Below are positions 63,865 through 64,000 of a DNA stretch of 64,000 nt, one piece after another. The DNA comes from Pararhodobacter sp. (GTDB lineage Bacteria; Pseudomonadota; Alphaproteobacteria; Rhodobacterales; Rhodobacteraceae). Numbering within the stretch: position 1 is the stretch's first letter; each line of letters starts with the position of its first letter. The translations under genes were made by a program, and so were the position numbers. The notes beneath the pieces are model-generated. The model searched no databases. It saw nothing but the letters and a program-made list of their open reading frames with translations, and was not told the origin of the DNA. The stretch covers positions 1 through 64,000 of the forward strand of contig JAFIEK010000010.1 in assembly GCA_020832545.1 (NCBI GenBank), in the 5' to 3' direction.

Positions 63865-64000
63865 TTACTCCGCCGCCAGTTGCGTCTGGCCGCGCGCCTT
63901 GGCCGTGGCCGACAGCTCTGCCATCAGCGTCGAGGCCCGCGCGACCGGGTTGGTGAGATAGAAATCACGCACGCTATAGCGGAAATCAGCCTTGCCCGGT
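63865..64000 (-). CDS. nuoG: NADH-quinone oxidoreductase subunit G, C-terminal fragment
   Basis: The last 44 residues of a minus-strand gene cut by the window edge. They read [19 protein letters not shown] then MAELS and end at TAA (63865-63867), the usual C-terminus of alphaproteobacterial NuoG. The rest, with its Fe-S clusters, lies outside. Confidence 0.85.
   Translation of the reverse strand, partial: PGKADFRYSVRDFYLTNPVARASTLMAELSATAKARGQTQLAAE

Noticed and set aside
1-64000. tRNA genes, CRISPR arrays, insertion sequences, prophage or attachment sites
   Set aside because: None recognised by eye: no cloverleaf, no regular direct repeats with spacers, no transposase or integrase.

Overview
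The window is about 64 kb of GC-rich, densely packed alphaproteobacterial chromosome. Gene content points to Rhodobacterales, most likely Rhodobacteraceae: a cytochrome c2-like protein, GcrA, PleD, MmcB, the mce/DUF1467 pair, a bcsA-bcsB-bcsZ cellulose operon with BcsN, and a nuo operon interrupted by a carboxymuconolactone decarboxylase-like gene and a small lipoprotein. A DoeA-type ectoine hydrolase hints at a saline habitat. No rRNA, tRNA, insertion sequence, prophage or CRISPR array was seen. The first ~100 bases are homopolymer-rich and look like a poor-quality sequence end.

Layout, left to right. 107-4155 (-): polyamine-type ABC importer potF-G-H-I with a hairpin between potF and potG. 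4553-9121: two alpha/beta hydrolases (one PcaD-like), a nitroreductase, an EI24 membrane protein, DUF1467, methylmalonyl-CoA epimerase and a receiver protein. 9315-18363 (-): cellulose operon bcsN-bcsA-bcsB-bcsZ-TPR protein-unknown protein. 18717-20371: tadA and an rluB-type pseudouridine synthase, divergent. 20532-26005 (+): a membrane-stress-type cluster (possible 26-residue membrane peptide, XpaC, TelA, DUF2927 lipoprotein, SPFH-GYF_2 protein, double zinc-ribbon protein), then dtd and doeA. 27971-32305: two diguanylate cyclase loci, an H-NOX-like/GGDEF pair and PleD, around a HAD phosphatase and DUF3572. 32316-34534 (-): EF-hand protein, ECF sigma factor, membrane protein and ZraP-like periplasmic protein. 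34729-41042: DUF983, Nudix, gltX, zincin, gcrA, ABC-2 permease, cytochrome c, mmcB, a probable 6S RNA and a small membrane protein. 41140-43268 (-): ribB-ribH-nusB. 43539-48117: YbjN, proC, CsaA-like, 2-hydroxyacid dehydrogenase, aldo/keto reductase, ImuA-like. 48406-50974 (+): alr-mlaE-mlaF. 51007-64000 (-): FliM-like protein, then rnj-coaX-birA downstream of nuoN-M-L-K-J-(CMD)-I-H-(lipoprotein)-G.

Functional links. Cyclic-di-GMP is a recurring theme: two cyclases with intact GG(D/E)EF and I-sites sit about 10 kb from a BcsA with an intact PilZ motif. Envelope homeostasis is another: the XpaC/TelA/SPFH cluster, the sigma/EF-hand/ZraP-like operon, MlaEF and alr. Least expected items are an H-NOX-like protein lacking the heme-ligating histidine and the YxSxR motif, an unannotated-looking 6S RNA with its own promoter, two small ORFs with good ribosome binding sites, and a four-copy dispersed hairpin repeat at gene ends.
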